DNA from: an uncultured Eubacteriales bacterium
Lineage (GTDB): Bacteria > Bacillota > Clostridia > Christensenellales > CAG-138
DNA length: 6,521 nt
Direction: 5' to 3'
Assembly (NCBI GenBank): GCA_900542615.1
Contig: UQOG01000110.1
Coordinates: 1-6,521, forward strand
Part shown: one piece after another, positions 1 to 5,587 of the stretch
Layout: each line of letters opens with the position of its first letter
Numbering within the stretch: position 1 is the first letter of the stretch
The notes under the pieces: generated by a model
What the model was told of the DNA's origin: nothing
Database searches by the model: none
Seen by the model: only the letters and a program-made list of their open reading frames with translations
Position numbers and translations under genes: made by a program

Positions 1-50
1 CCTAAAAGGGCCGCGATCTTCCATTCGCCAGAGGTTTTTCGACAAGCTGA

Positions 51-88
51 GCCGCGCTGCAAAGCCTTGCAGCGCGGCCGTTTATTTT
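51..88 (+). terminator. Rho-independent terminator of an upstream plus-strand unit
   Basis: A perfect 12-bp inverted repeat (51-62 GCCGCGCTGCAA against 67-78 TTGCAGCGCGGC) with a 4-base AGCC loop is followed by CG and a T-rich tail, TTTATTTT, at 81-88. The T-tract lies on the plus-strand side, so this ends transcription coming from the left of the window. The gene it serves is not in the window. A TAA at 3-5 could be its stop codon, but nothing else supports that. Confidence 0.88.
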
Positions 89-131
89 GGAGGAGGTTGA
101 TAGTGGATGGCCGCCCGTGCGGGCGGGAAGA

Positions 132-154
132 ACGCCGGCGGCTTATGCCGGCGT
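132..154 (-). terminator. Possible weak terminator for the minus-strand gene at 187-471
   Basis: An 8-bp perfect stem (132-139 ACGCCGGC with 147-154 GCCGGCGT, 7-base loop) lies 33 bases past the stop codon of the minus-strand gene. Read on the minus strand it is followed by TTCTTCCC, a poor T-tract. A second GC-only hairpin (CCGCCC/GGGCGG, 111-126) follows it. Together they could stop or stabilise the end of the minus transcript, but neither is a classical intrinsic terminator. Confidence 0.35.
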
Positions 155-186
155 GGGCGGGGATTGGAAAACGGCGGTAGGCCGTC

Positions 187-471
187 CTATTGGAGCCGCT
201 GCATGACCTGGAACAGGCGCTGCTTTTGCTCCGGGGTAAGCATGGGGGCCAGCTTCTGGGCTACGCCGCTCAGCTCCGCCGGGTTGATGACGCCATTTTC
301 CCGGGCGGCCCGTAGCTCGGCAAATAGCTCCTGTTCGCTTTTGCCCTTGTATTGTTCCACAACGTGCTGTACGTCCTGTAGCTGGCTGGGATCCAGGCTC
401 TGGGCCTGGCGGGCTAATTCGTCCAGATCGGGCCGGCCGCTGGCTTTGCAGCCCCGTAACGTGCGTTTCAT
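187..471 (-). CDS. Small helical protein of unknown function (94 aa)
   Basis: I do not recognise this protein. The ATG at 471-469 is chosen because an excellent Shine-Dalgarno (GGGAGGTGAT on the minus strand, about 476-485) sits just upstream. The longer in-frame extension to 597 has no such site and would run across the divergent neighbour's start. The product is 94 residues with no signal peptide or membrane segment. It starts with a basic stretch (MKRTLRGCKASGR, the only Cys is residue 8). The rest is predicted amphipathic helix rich in Gln, Glu, Leu and Ala: SQLQDVQHVVEQY, then EQELFAELRAARENG, then a last pair of helices around LAPMLTPEQKQRLFQVMQRL. That last segment resembles the LNAMEPFLAPAERAHIAERL segment of the divergent neighbour, so the two may share a small helical motif. 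This is a similarity seen by eye only. The clear ribosome binding site and Clostridia-like composition make it a real gene; the function is open. Confidence 0.72.
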   Translation of the reverse strand: MKRTLRGCKASGRPDLDELARQAQSLDPSQLQDVQHVVEQYKGKSEQELFAELRAARENGVINPAELSGVAQKLAPMLTPEQKQRLFQVMQRLQ

Positions 472-487
472 AAGATCACCTCCCTTT

Positions 488-496
488 ATTTGTATG
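488..496 (-). promoter_or_regulatory. Possible -10 element (CATA type) for the minus-strand small gene
   Basis: On the minus strand the bases read CATACAAAT, close to the CATACAAT -10 consensus known for the mother-cell sporulation factor sigma-E. A TTGTGA at 521-516 is too far away for a sigma-A pair with TACAAA (21-bp spacer). No convincing sigma-E -35 element is visible, and the box lies very near the ribosome binding site, so the leader would be only a few bases. Low confidence. Confidence 0.22.
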
Positions 497-514
497 CAGG
501 GGGCAGCCCATAGG

Positions 515-542
515 TTCACAATAGGGGGAAAAAGCATATCCT
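515..542 (+). promoter_or_regulatory. Possible promoter for the Gly/Met-rich gene
   Basis: TTCACA (515-520, 5 of 6 to TTGACA) is separated by 16 bases from TATCCT (537-542, 4 of 6 to TATAAT), which would start transcription near 549 and leave a short leader with the Shine-Dalgarno AAAGGAGG at 557-564. The same place also reads CATATCCT (535-542), fitting the CATANNNT -10 pattern of mother-cell sporulation factors. The sequence cannot decide between the two. Confidence 0.35.
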
Positions 543-571
543 GAAATAGGAGCAGGAAAGGAGGGCGCAAC

Positions 572-1102
572 ATGCAGCGTATCGCACCCAATGCCATGCC
601 GCCCCGAAAGAGCGGCGCGAATCAGCCCTGCGGCGGCAAGGGCGAGGAGGAATCCCCGGCCTACCGCATGGCCAGGCGCATCCAACGGGAACAAGGGCCC
701 CAGCGGGCCACCCAATATCTAAACGCCATGGAGCCCTTTTTGGCCCCGGCGGAGCGGGCCCATATCGCGGAACGGCTGGGCTTGCGGCTATCCACCCCCG
801 GCAACGCCCCGTTTACACCCCCTACCCATGGGCCGGAGGAAGGCGGAAGCTGCCAGGGGAACGGGTCGCAGGGGCCTAAACCCAACGGGCCGGGCATGGG
901 CGGCGCGCCGGGCATGGGGCCCATGCCCGGGTTTGGGGGCAACCGGGGCTTCAACGGGCTGGGAAGCATGGGGAGCCTGATGCAGATGATGCAGATGTTC
1001 CAAGGGCTTTCGGGAAACGGGCCGGGCTGGAACAACGCCATGGGCAACCCGGTGCAGCTGGCCCAGATGCTGGGCAGCCTGTTGGGCGGCAATCGGGGCT
1101 GA
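572..1102 (+). CDS. Gly/Met/Pro/Asn-rich protein of unknown function (176 aa)
   Basis: I do not recognise this gene. The ATG at 572 follows a strong AAAGGAGG site with 7 bases of spacing. The N-terminal 25 residues are basic and disordered-looking. Residues 27-73 contain Arg/Glu-rich helices (AYRMARRIQREQG, then a helix-PFLAPAERAHIAERLGL segment). From about residue 76 the chain is low complexity: Gly, Pro, Asn and Met in short repeats such as GMGGAPGMGPMPGFGG, ending in Met/Gln helices (LMQMMQMFQGL, encoded partly by a tandem 9-base repeat at 979-996, and VQLAQMLGSLLGG). There is no signal peptide, membrane span or catalytic motif. This build is reminiscent of spore-coat or structural proteins of Clostridia, but that is inference from composition. 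It is divergent from the 94-aa gene and lies 152 bp before lon with no terminator between, so its transcript may run into lon. Confidence 0.72.
   Translation: MQRIAPNAMPPRKSGANQPCGGKGEEESPAYRMARRIQREQGPQRATQYLNAMEPFLAPAERAHIAERLGLRLSTPGNAPFTPPTHGPEEGGSCQGNGSQGPKPNGPGMGGAPGMGPMPGFGGNRGFNGLGSMGSLMQMMQMFQGLSGNGPGWNNAMGNPVQLAQMLGSLLGGNRG
908..930. repeat. 23-bp palindrome inside the Gly/Met-rich gene
   Basis: Arms CCGGGCATGGG (908-918) and CCCATGCCCGG (920-930) are perfect reverse complements around one central G. As RNA this gives a stem of 10 bp with a 3-base loop. It encodes the Gly-Met-Gly-Pro-Met-Pro-Gly part of the low-complexity region, so it may be a by-product of the repetitive protein sequence. 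Confidence 0.6.
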
Positions 1103-1171
1103 TCCACGCCCCTGCGCCTGCCAAAAGCCAGAATCAGAACAGATTCATCCTATGATTCCAAATACATTTTG

Positions 1172-1200
1172 TTGTCATATCCCGTCGGTATATGTATACT
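1172..1200 (+). promoter_or_regulatory. Sigma-A promoter of lon
   Basis: TTGTCA (1172-1177, 5 of 6) and TATACT (1195-1200, 5 of 6) are exactly 17 bases apart in an AT-rich island within GC-rich DNA. Transcription would start near 1207, about 48 bases before the lon start codon. The -10 area carries a small inverted repeat, GTATA-TG-TATAC. No CIRCE (HrcA) or CtsR heat-shock operator is visible. Confidence 0.82.
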
Positions 1201-1214
1201 GTTACAAGGAACAT

Positions 1215-1235
1215 GCCGCCGGAAGGGCCGGCGGC
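1215..1235 (+). promoter_or_regulatory. GC-rich hairpin in the lon 5' leader
   Basis: GCCGCCGG (1215-1222) pairs perfectly with CCGGCGGC (1228-1235) around an AAGGG loop. It begins a few bases after the predicted start of the lon transcript and ends just before the ribosome binding site GGAAGGTGAA (1240-1249). Only CTTTGG follows, so it is not an ordinary terminator. It may stabilise the mRNA 5' end or affect access to the ribosome binding site. Confidence 0.5.
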
Positions 1236-1254
1236 CTTTGGAAGGTGAAGCGAT

Positions 1255-3648
1255 ATGACACAAAGGATCTATGAAAACATTCCCGTAGTGGCTTTGCGGG
1301 GGCTGGTGGTGCTGCCCGGGGAGCTGCTGCATTTTGACGCGGGCCGGGAAAAAAGCGTAAACGCCCTGCGGGAAGCCATGCGGCGGGACGACCTGATCTT
1401 TCTGAGCGCCCAGCGGGACGCCCGCAAGGCGGAAATAACCCCGGAGGATATTTTCGAGACCGGCACCCTTTGCAAGCTGCGGCAGATGCTCACACTGCCC
1501 GGGGACAGCAACCGGGTATTCGTAGAGGGGCTATGCAGGGCCACGGCCGCATCCATTGCGGACGGGGATGCCTTTATGACGGCGGATATCGCCTGCCTGG
1601 AAGACAAGGACCATGATCCGGCGGAGGCGGAAGCCCTGCACCGGCGGCTGAGCAGCGCCCTGGCGGAATACGCCACCATGAGCACCCGTATGAATTCCGA
1701 CGCATTGGCCAGCATAGAAAGCAAGGAGATCCCGGGCCCCTATGCGGATGCGGTGGCCAACGCGGTGATGCAGAAGGCGTCCGAGCGGCAGCCCTTCCTG
1801 GAGGAGAGCGATCCGGTGGAGCGGATGAAGTGGGTGCTGCGGTTCATGGGCAAGGAGATCGAGATCCTGCGGGCGGACCGGCGCATCGCCAAGGAGGTCC
1901 AGACCCAGCTGGACAAAAACCAAAAGGAATATTACCTAAGGGAGCAGATCAAGGCCATTCGCAAGGAGCTGGGAGACACCCAGGCCACAGAGGTGGAGGC
2001 CATGCGGGAACGGCTGGAAAAGAAGGACATGCCCCCGGAGATCCGGGAAAAGGTGGAACGGGAAATCGAGCGCTATGGGGATCTGCCGGCGGGCAGCCAT
2101 GAGCAGCCGCCCCTGCGGACCTATATCGAGTGTATGCTGGAGCTCCCCTGGAAGGAGGAGACGGAGGACAACACGGACCTTGCCAACGCCAGGGCCGTGC
2201 TGGAGGCGGACCATTACGGGCTGACCAAGGTGAAGGAGCGGATCCTGGAGTATTTGGCCGTGGCCAACCTTACAGGCAAGGTGAACGGCCAGATCCTGTG
2301 CTTTGTGGGCCCGCCGGGGGTGGGCAAAACCTCGGTGAGCGCCTCCATCGCCCGGGCCTTGGGCCGCAAGTTTGTGCGGATGAGCCTGGGGGGCATTCGG
2401 GACGAGGCGGAGATCCGGGGCCACCGGCGCACCTATATCGGGGCCATGCCCGGCCGGGTGGTCAGCGCCATGCGCCAGGCGGGCACCGTCAATCCGGTGA
2501 TCCTTTTCGACGAGATCGACAAGCTGGCCGCCGATTGCCATGGGGACCCCTCCGCAGCCATGCTGGAGGTGCTGGACAGCGCCCAGAATTTCGCCTTCCG
2601 GGATCATTTCCTGGAGACCCCTTACGACCTTTCCAAGGTGTTTTTCATCACCACCGCCAACGACGCCTCCGCCATCCCGGCTCCCCTGCTGGACCGGATG
2701 GAGGTGATCGAGGTGCCCAGCTACCTGGATACGGAAAAGGTGCAGATCGCCAAGGGGTATCTTTTGCCCAAGCAGATGGAAAAGCATGGGCTTAAGCGGA
2801 GTATGCTCTCCCTGCCGGAGGAGCTGCTGCCCAAGATCATACGGGAATACACCGCGGAGGCGGGGGTGCGGCAGCTGGAGCGGACCTTGGGGGCCATTTG
2901 CCGCAAGGCGGCCTGCGAGATCGGCGAGGGCAAGCAGCGGATCCGCATGACCCGCACCCGCCTGGTGGAATACCTGGGCCAACCCAAGCGCCGGGACCGG
3001 GCCGCGACCTGGCCGGATGCGGTGGGAGTGGCCAACGGCCTGGCCTGGACCAGCGTAGGCGGCGAGCTGCTGGAGGTGGAGGTGGCGGCCATGCCCGGCA
3101 GCGGCAAGGTGGAAATGACCGGCCGGCTGGGGGATGTGATGCAGGAAAGCGTCCGGGCAGCCATGACCTTTGTGCGGGCCCATGGGCATATGCTGGGCAT
3201 TGGGAGCGCGGTGTTCAAGGATATGGACATCCATGTCCACGTGCCCGAGGGGGCGGTGCCAAAGGACGGCCCCAGCGCCGGCATCACCATGGCCACGGCC
3301 ATTGCCAGCGCCTTATCCGGCATCCCGGTGAAGGCCGACCTGGCCATGACCGGCGAGATCAGCCTGCGGGGCAATGTATTGGCCATCGGCGGCCTAAGGG
3401 AAAAGCTGCTGGCAGCCGTACGCAACGGCATTTCCCAGGTGGTGATTCCCCTGGAAAACAAAGGGGATCTGGACGACGTGCCCCAGGAGGTAAAGGACGC
3501 CCTGCACATCATCTATGTAAAAACCGCCATGGAGGTGCTCCACGCGGCGCTGACCCATATGCCGGCGCCAACGGATAGCTATACCCCGGTGGCCAGCCAC
3601 CCGTCTGCCGCCCAAGGGAGCATGGTGATGCGGGATACGGACCGGTAA
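1255..3648 (+). CDS. lon: ATP-dependent Lon protease (LonA type)
   Basis: Cytosolic hexameric AAA+ serine protease that unfolds and degrades misfolded and regulatory proteins. The 797 residues cover the full family architecture (E. coli Lon has 784). The N-terminal substrate-binding domain (about 9-200) begins with the typical PVVALRGLVVLPGE. A helical linker contains LDKNQKEYYLREQ (219-231). The AAA+ module has Walker A GPPGVGKT (352-359, Lys358), Walker B VILFDEID (415-422), sensor-1 Asn469, arginine finger Arg481 and sensor-2 Arg539 in EAGVRQLER. The protease domain has catalytic Ser674 in PKDGPSAG and Lys717 in GGLREK, 43 residues apart as in E. coli Lon. The ATG at 1255 follows GGAAGGTGAA. 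It has no membrane segment, so it is LonA and not LonB. Residues from about 768 form a 30-residue low-complexity tail that I would expect to vary between species. engB follows after 13 bp, a pairing also known from Bacillus subtilis. Confidence 0.98.
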   Translation: MTQRIYENIPVVALRGLVVLPGELLHFDAGREKSVNALREAMRRDDLIFLSAQRDARKAEITPEDIFETGTLCKLRQMLTLPGDSNRVFVEGLCRATAASIADGDAFMTADIACLEDKDHDPAEAEALHRRLSSALAEYATMSTRMNSDALASIESKEIPGPYADAVANAVMQKASERQPFLEESDPVERMKWVLRFMGKEIEILRADRRIAKEVQTQLDKNQKEYYLREQIKAIRKELGDTQATEVEAMRERLEKKDMPPEIREKVEREIERYGDLPAGSHEQPPLRTYIECMLELPWKEETEDNTDLANARAVLEADHYGLTKVKERILEYLAVANLTGKVNGQILCFVGPPGVGKTSVSASIARALGRKFVRMSLGGIRDEAEIRGHRRTYIGAMPGRVVSAMRQAGTVNPVILFDEIDKLAADCHGDPSAAMLEVLDSAQNFAFRDHFLETPYDLSKVFFITTANDASAIPAPLLDRMEVIEVPSYLDTEKVQIAKGYLLPKQMEKHGLKRSMLSLPEELLPKIIREYTAEAGVRQLERTLGAICRKAACEIGEGKQRIRMTRTRLVEYLGQPKRRDRAATWPDAVGVANGLAWTSVGGELLEVEVAAMPGSGKVEMTGRLGDVMQESVRAAMTFVRAHGHMLGIGSAVFKDMDIHVHVPEGAVPKDGPSAGITMATAIASALSGIPVKADLAMTGEISLRGNVLAIGGLREKLLAAVRNGISQVVIPLENKGDLDDVPQEVKDALHIIYVKTAMEVLHAALTHMPAPTDSYTPVASHPSAAQGSMVMRDTDR

Positions 3649-3661
3649 ACAAGGAGGCAAC

Positions 3662-4321
3662 ATGGAACCCTTTGCCATCAAACAGGCGACCTTCCTCACA
3701 AGCGTGGGGCTGGGTACGCCCTATCCCCCGGCGGTGGATACCGGGGTGGAGATCGCCATGGTGGGCAAATCCAACGTGGGGAAATCCAGCCTGATCAATT
3801 CCCTGTGCAACAACTTCAAGCTGGCCCGGGTATCCAGCAGCCCGGGTAAGACCCGGTTGATCAACTATTTCCTTATCAATCGGGAATTCTACCTGGTGGA
3901 CCTGCCGGGCTACGGCTTTGCCAAGGCCCCAAAAACGGAACAGCAAAAGTGGGGCCAACTGATGGAAAGCTATCTTTCCAGCGGCCGGGTGACCCATATC
4001 TTCCTGCTGCTGGATATCCGCCATGCCCCCACCGCCGAGGATAAGCAGATGTTCCAGTGGATCCTATATTATGGGGTTCCCTTCACCCTGGTGGCCACCA
4101 AGTCGGATAAGCTGGCCAAAAGCAAACGGGCCCAGGCCGCCAACGCCGCAGCCAAGCTCCTGGGCGCGCCTCCCGCAGCCCTGGCCTACTCCAGCGAAAC
4201 CGGCGATGGACGGCAAACGCTGCTGGATACCATGGGAAATATTGTGAAAGACCATATTTCCTTACATAATCCAAAAACGCCTATTGACATAGATACGTCC
4301 CTTTTGCATAATATGGAATGA
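3662..4321 (+). CDS. engB: Ribosome-biogenesis GTPase EngB (YsxC/YihA)
   Basis: Small TRAFAC-class GTPase required in most bacteria for late assembly of the 50S ribosomal subunit. All G motifs are present: G1 GKSNVGKS (35-42), the G2 threonine in SSSPGKTR (Thr64), G3 DLPGYG (80-85), G4 TKSD (146-149) and G5 SSE (177-179). The ATG at 3662 follows AAGGAGG with good spacing, 13 bp after lon, so the two are surely co-transcribed. The protein has 219 residues, against about 195 for B. subtilis YsxC. The extra length is a C-terminal tail of roughly 20 residues whose DNA is much more AT-rich than the rest of the gene and contains two promoter-like sequences. This suggests that the reading frame runs through a control region and that the tail itself does little. 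Identification is firm. Confidence 0.97.
   Translation: MEPFAIKQATFLTSVGLGTPYPPAVDTGVEIAMVGKSNVGKSSLINSLCNNFKLARVSSSPGKTRLINYFLINREFYLVDLPGYGFAKAPKTEQQKWGQLMESYLSSGRVTHIFLLLDIRHAPTAEDKQMFQWILYYGVPFTLVATKSDKLAKSKRAQAANAAAKLLGAPPAALAYSSETGDGRQTLLDTMGNIVKDHISLHNPKTPIDIDTSLLHNME
4242..4270 (+). promoter_or_regulatory. Upstream promoter (P1) inside the engB 3' end
   Basis: TTGTGA (4242-4247, 4 of 6) and CATAAT (4265-4270, 5 of 6) are 17 bases apart. The start point would be near 4277. It lies 42 bp, about four helical turns, upstream of the stronger promoter that follows. It would serve the zinc-ribbon and phosphoesterase genes. Confidence 0.45.
4284..4312 (+). promoter_or_regulatory. Main internal promoter (P2) inside the engB 3' end
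   Basis: A perfect TTGACA (4284-4289) and CATAAT (4307-4312, 5 of 6) with the optimal 17-base spacer. Transcription would start at about the engB stop codon (4319-4321), giving a leader of about 48 bases before the zinc-ribbon start at 4368. In the engB frame the -10 box encodes His216-Asn217. Confidence 0.75.
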
Positions 4322-4367
4322 AGATCAAGCAGGTCTGCATTTATTTTCTAGTACCGGAGGAAGGGAA

Positions 4368-4763
4368 ATGGCTCTGAAAAAGTGCCCGCGCTGTGAAATC
4401 AACTACGTCCGCGAAGGTGAAAAGTATTGTGATGTTTGCAAGCGCTACAGAAAGGGCGAAGTGGATACGGAAGAAACGGCGCCCCTTTGCGCAGAATGTG
4501 GAGAACGTCCTGCTGTGCGGGGTAACGACCTTTGCGCCATCTGCCTGCGGGAAGCCCGCCGGCAGGCCAACCTATCCAAGCTGACAGAGGAGATCCCTTC
4601 GGAAATGGATCTGGATCAGGTGGATATGGACGATATGGAGGTGCCCCTGGGCGGCGATGACGAGATCCCCGAGCGGGAATTGGAGGAGATCGACCGGGAG
4701 CTGAGCGGCGATATGGACGACGAGGACCAGGAGGAGGAAGATCCCTTCTCCGATGACGAATAA
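4368..4763 (+). CDS. Twin zinc-ribbon protein with acidic C-terminal tail, function unknown
   Basis: I do not recognise a named family. The ATG at 4368 follows GGAGGAAGGG. Residues 1-72 hold two zinc-ribbon-like units with identical spacing: Cys6-X2-Cys9-X11-Cys21-X2-Cys24 and Cys41-X2-Cys44-X11-Cys56-X2-Cys59. They are 35 residues apart, which suggests an internal duplication. Each CxxC-X11-CxxC set can bind one zinc ion. After a short basic helix (LREARRQANLSKL), residues 73-131 are extremely acidic: 30 Asp/Glu against 2 Arg. Such tails often mimic nucleic acid or contact basic proteins, so a role with RNA polymerase, ribosomes or chaperones is possible, but that is inference. The protein is 131 residues, has no signal peptide and is probably cytosolic. 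It sits after engB with its own promoters and 47 bp before the phosphoesterase, which it probably shares a transcript with. Confidence 0.85.
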   Translation: MALKKCPRCEINYVREGEKYCDVCKRYRKGEVDTEETAPLCAECGERPAVRGNDLCAICLREARRQANLSKLTEEIPSEMDLDQVDMDDMEVPLGGDDEIPERELEEIDRELSGDMDDEDQEEEDPFSDDE

Positions 4764-4810
4764 AAGCAGGCGCCCTTTGGGCCCCAGCGAACAGTACGGA
4801 GGTGCAGGCC

Positions 4811-5503
4811 ATGGGTATTTACGCTTTGGGTGACCTGCACCTTTCCCATGCCTCCAGCAAGCCCATGGACGTGTTCGGCCCCAATTGGGCCGGGCATGAG
4901 CAGCGGATCCAGGCCGCCTGGACCGCCATGGTGGCCCCCCAGGATATCGTGCTGCTTCCCGGGGACATCAGCTGGGCCATGCATATGGAGGAGGCTGCCC
5001 CGGACCTGGCGTTTATCGCCGGCCTGCCCGGCCGCAAGGTGCTGCTGCGGGGCAATCACGACTATTGGTGGAGCTCCCTTTCCAAGGTGCGCAGCCGCTT
5101 GCAGCCCGGCATGTACGCCCTGCAAAACGATTGCATCTGCCTGGACGACTGGGCCATCGTGGGGACCCGGGGCTGGGTGTGCCCGGGCAGCGCCTTATTC
5201 GATCCATCCCGGGACCAGAAGCTCTACGACCGGGAATGCATCCGCCTGGAGCTTTCCTTGCAGGCGGCTCCCCCAAGCCTAAACAGGATCTGTATGCTCC
5301 ATTACCCCCCCTTCAACGAAAAACGCCAGCCCAGCGGCTTTACGGAGCTGCTGGAAGCCTATGGCGTGCGGTATGTGGTCTATGGCCATCTCCATGGCCG
5401 CTCCTGTAAAAACGCCTTCGAAGGGGAACGCAACGGCATCCAATACCACCTTTGCTCCGCCGACCACTTGGGCTTTGCTCCCAAGCGTATCCTGGAGGGA
5501 TGA
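4811..5503 (+). CDS. Calcineurin-like metallophosphoesterase
   Basis: Dinuclear-metal phosphoesterase of the calcineurin-like fold (Pfam Metallophos), about 230 residues, of the kind grouped as predicted phosphohydrolases in Clostridia. The complete ligand set is visible in order: Asp8 and His10 (GDLHLS), Asp52 (GDISWAM), Asn82 and His83 (GNHDYWW), His164 (MLHYPPF), and His193 and His195 (GHLHG). It should therefore be catalytically active with Mn, Fe or similar ions; the natural substrate cannot be read from the sequence. The ATG at 4811 is preferred over the GTG at 4802, because GGAGGTG (4798-4804) is well placed 6 bases before it and overlaps the GTG itself. There is no signal peptide or membrane span, so it is cytosolic. 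It is the last gene of the unit and is followed 24 bases later by a strong terminator. Confidence 0.93.
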   Translation: MGIYALGDLHLSHASSKPMDVFGPNWAGHEQRIQAAWTAMVAPQDIVLLPGDISWAMHMEEAAPDLAFIAGLPGRKVLLRGNHDYWWSSLSKVRSRLQPGMYALQNDCICLDDWAIVGTRGWVCPGSALFDPSRDQKLYDRECIRLELSLQAAPPSLNRICMLHYPPFNEKRQPSGFTELLEAYGVRYVVYGHLHGRSCKNAFEGERNGIQYHLCSADHLGFAPKRILEG

Positions 5504-5527
5504 CCCCTCTCCCGGTTTCCCCCGTTT

Positions 5528-5559
5528 GCCGCCAGGTGGCGGCTTTTTTATTTTATTTT
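5528..5559 (+). terminator. Rho-independent terminator after the phosphoesterase gene
   Basis: The stem GCCGCC (5528-5533) / GGCGGC (5538-5543) with an AGGT loop is followed at once by TTTTTTATTTTATTTT (5544-5559). The long T-tract is on the plus-strand side. It closes the lon-engB-zinc ribbon-phosphoesterase unit and insulates the next promoter, whose -35 starts 12 bases on. Confidence 0.95.
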
Positions 5560-5567
5560 CCCTCCCA

Positions 5568-5587
5568 TTATTGACATATGCCAATAA
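5568..5587. promoter_or_regulatory. 20-bp palindromic operator overlapping the -35 box
   Basis: TTATTGACATATGCCAATAA reads almost the same on both strands: 9 of 10 base pairs match around the centre at 5577/5578, the only mismatch being A5574 opposite C5581. It fully contains the TTGACA -35 box (5571-5576), so a dimeric protein bound here would block RNA polymerase. The obvious candidate is the DUF134 helix-turn-helix domain encoded just downstream (autoregulation), but binding is inference. Confidence 0.72.

Noticed and set aside
107..544. Plus-strand frame of 145 codons starting after GGAGGAGG
   Set aside because: It is antisense to the 94-aa gene, with Ser/Cys/Arg-rich composition typical of a shadow frame. 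The spacing from the Shine-Dalgarno (10 bases) is less good than to the GTG at 103.
472..597. Upstream extension of the minus-strand small gene to an ATG at 597
   Set aside because: The extension would cross the divergent control region and overlap the start of the plus-strand gene. The ATG at 471 has an excellent Shine-Dalgarno, while 597 has none.
1095..1112. GGGGC/GCCCC hairpin around the stop codon at 1100-1102 as a terminator
   Set aside because: The stem is only 5 bp with an 8-base loop, and no T-tract follows. The gene may read through into lon.
1141..1254. CIRCE or CtsR heat-shock operator before lon
   Set aside because: Neither TTAGCACTC-N9-GAGTGCTAA nor the GGTCAAA tandem repeat is found.
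1936..3240. Very long minus-strand open frame (434 codons) antisense to lon
   Set aside because: It lies wholly inside lon, whose plus-strand product has every family motif. The antisense frame is His/Pro/Gly-rich nonsense typical of GC-rich codon bias, and it matches no family I recognise.
4322..4367. Riboswitch or structured leader before the zinc-ribbon gene
   Set aside because: The leader is under 50 bases and has no hairpin or terminator/antiterminator pair; it is too short for known riboswitch classes.
4802..4810. GTG start of the phosphoesterase at 4802
   Set aside because: It overlaps the ribosome binding site itself. The ATG at 4811 gives the expected short N-terminus MGIYALGDLHLS.
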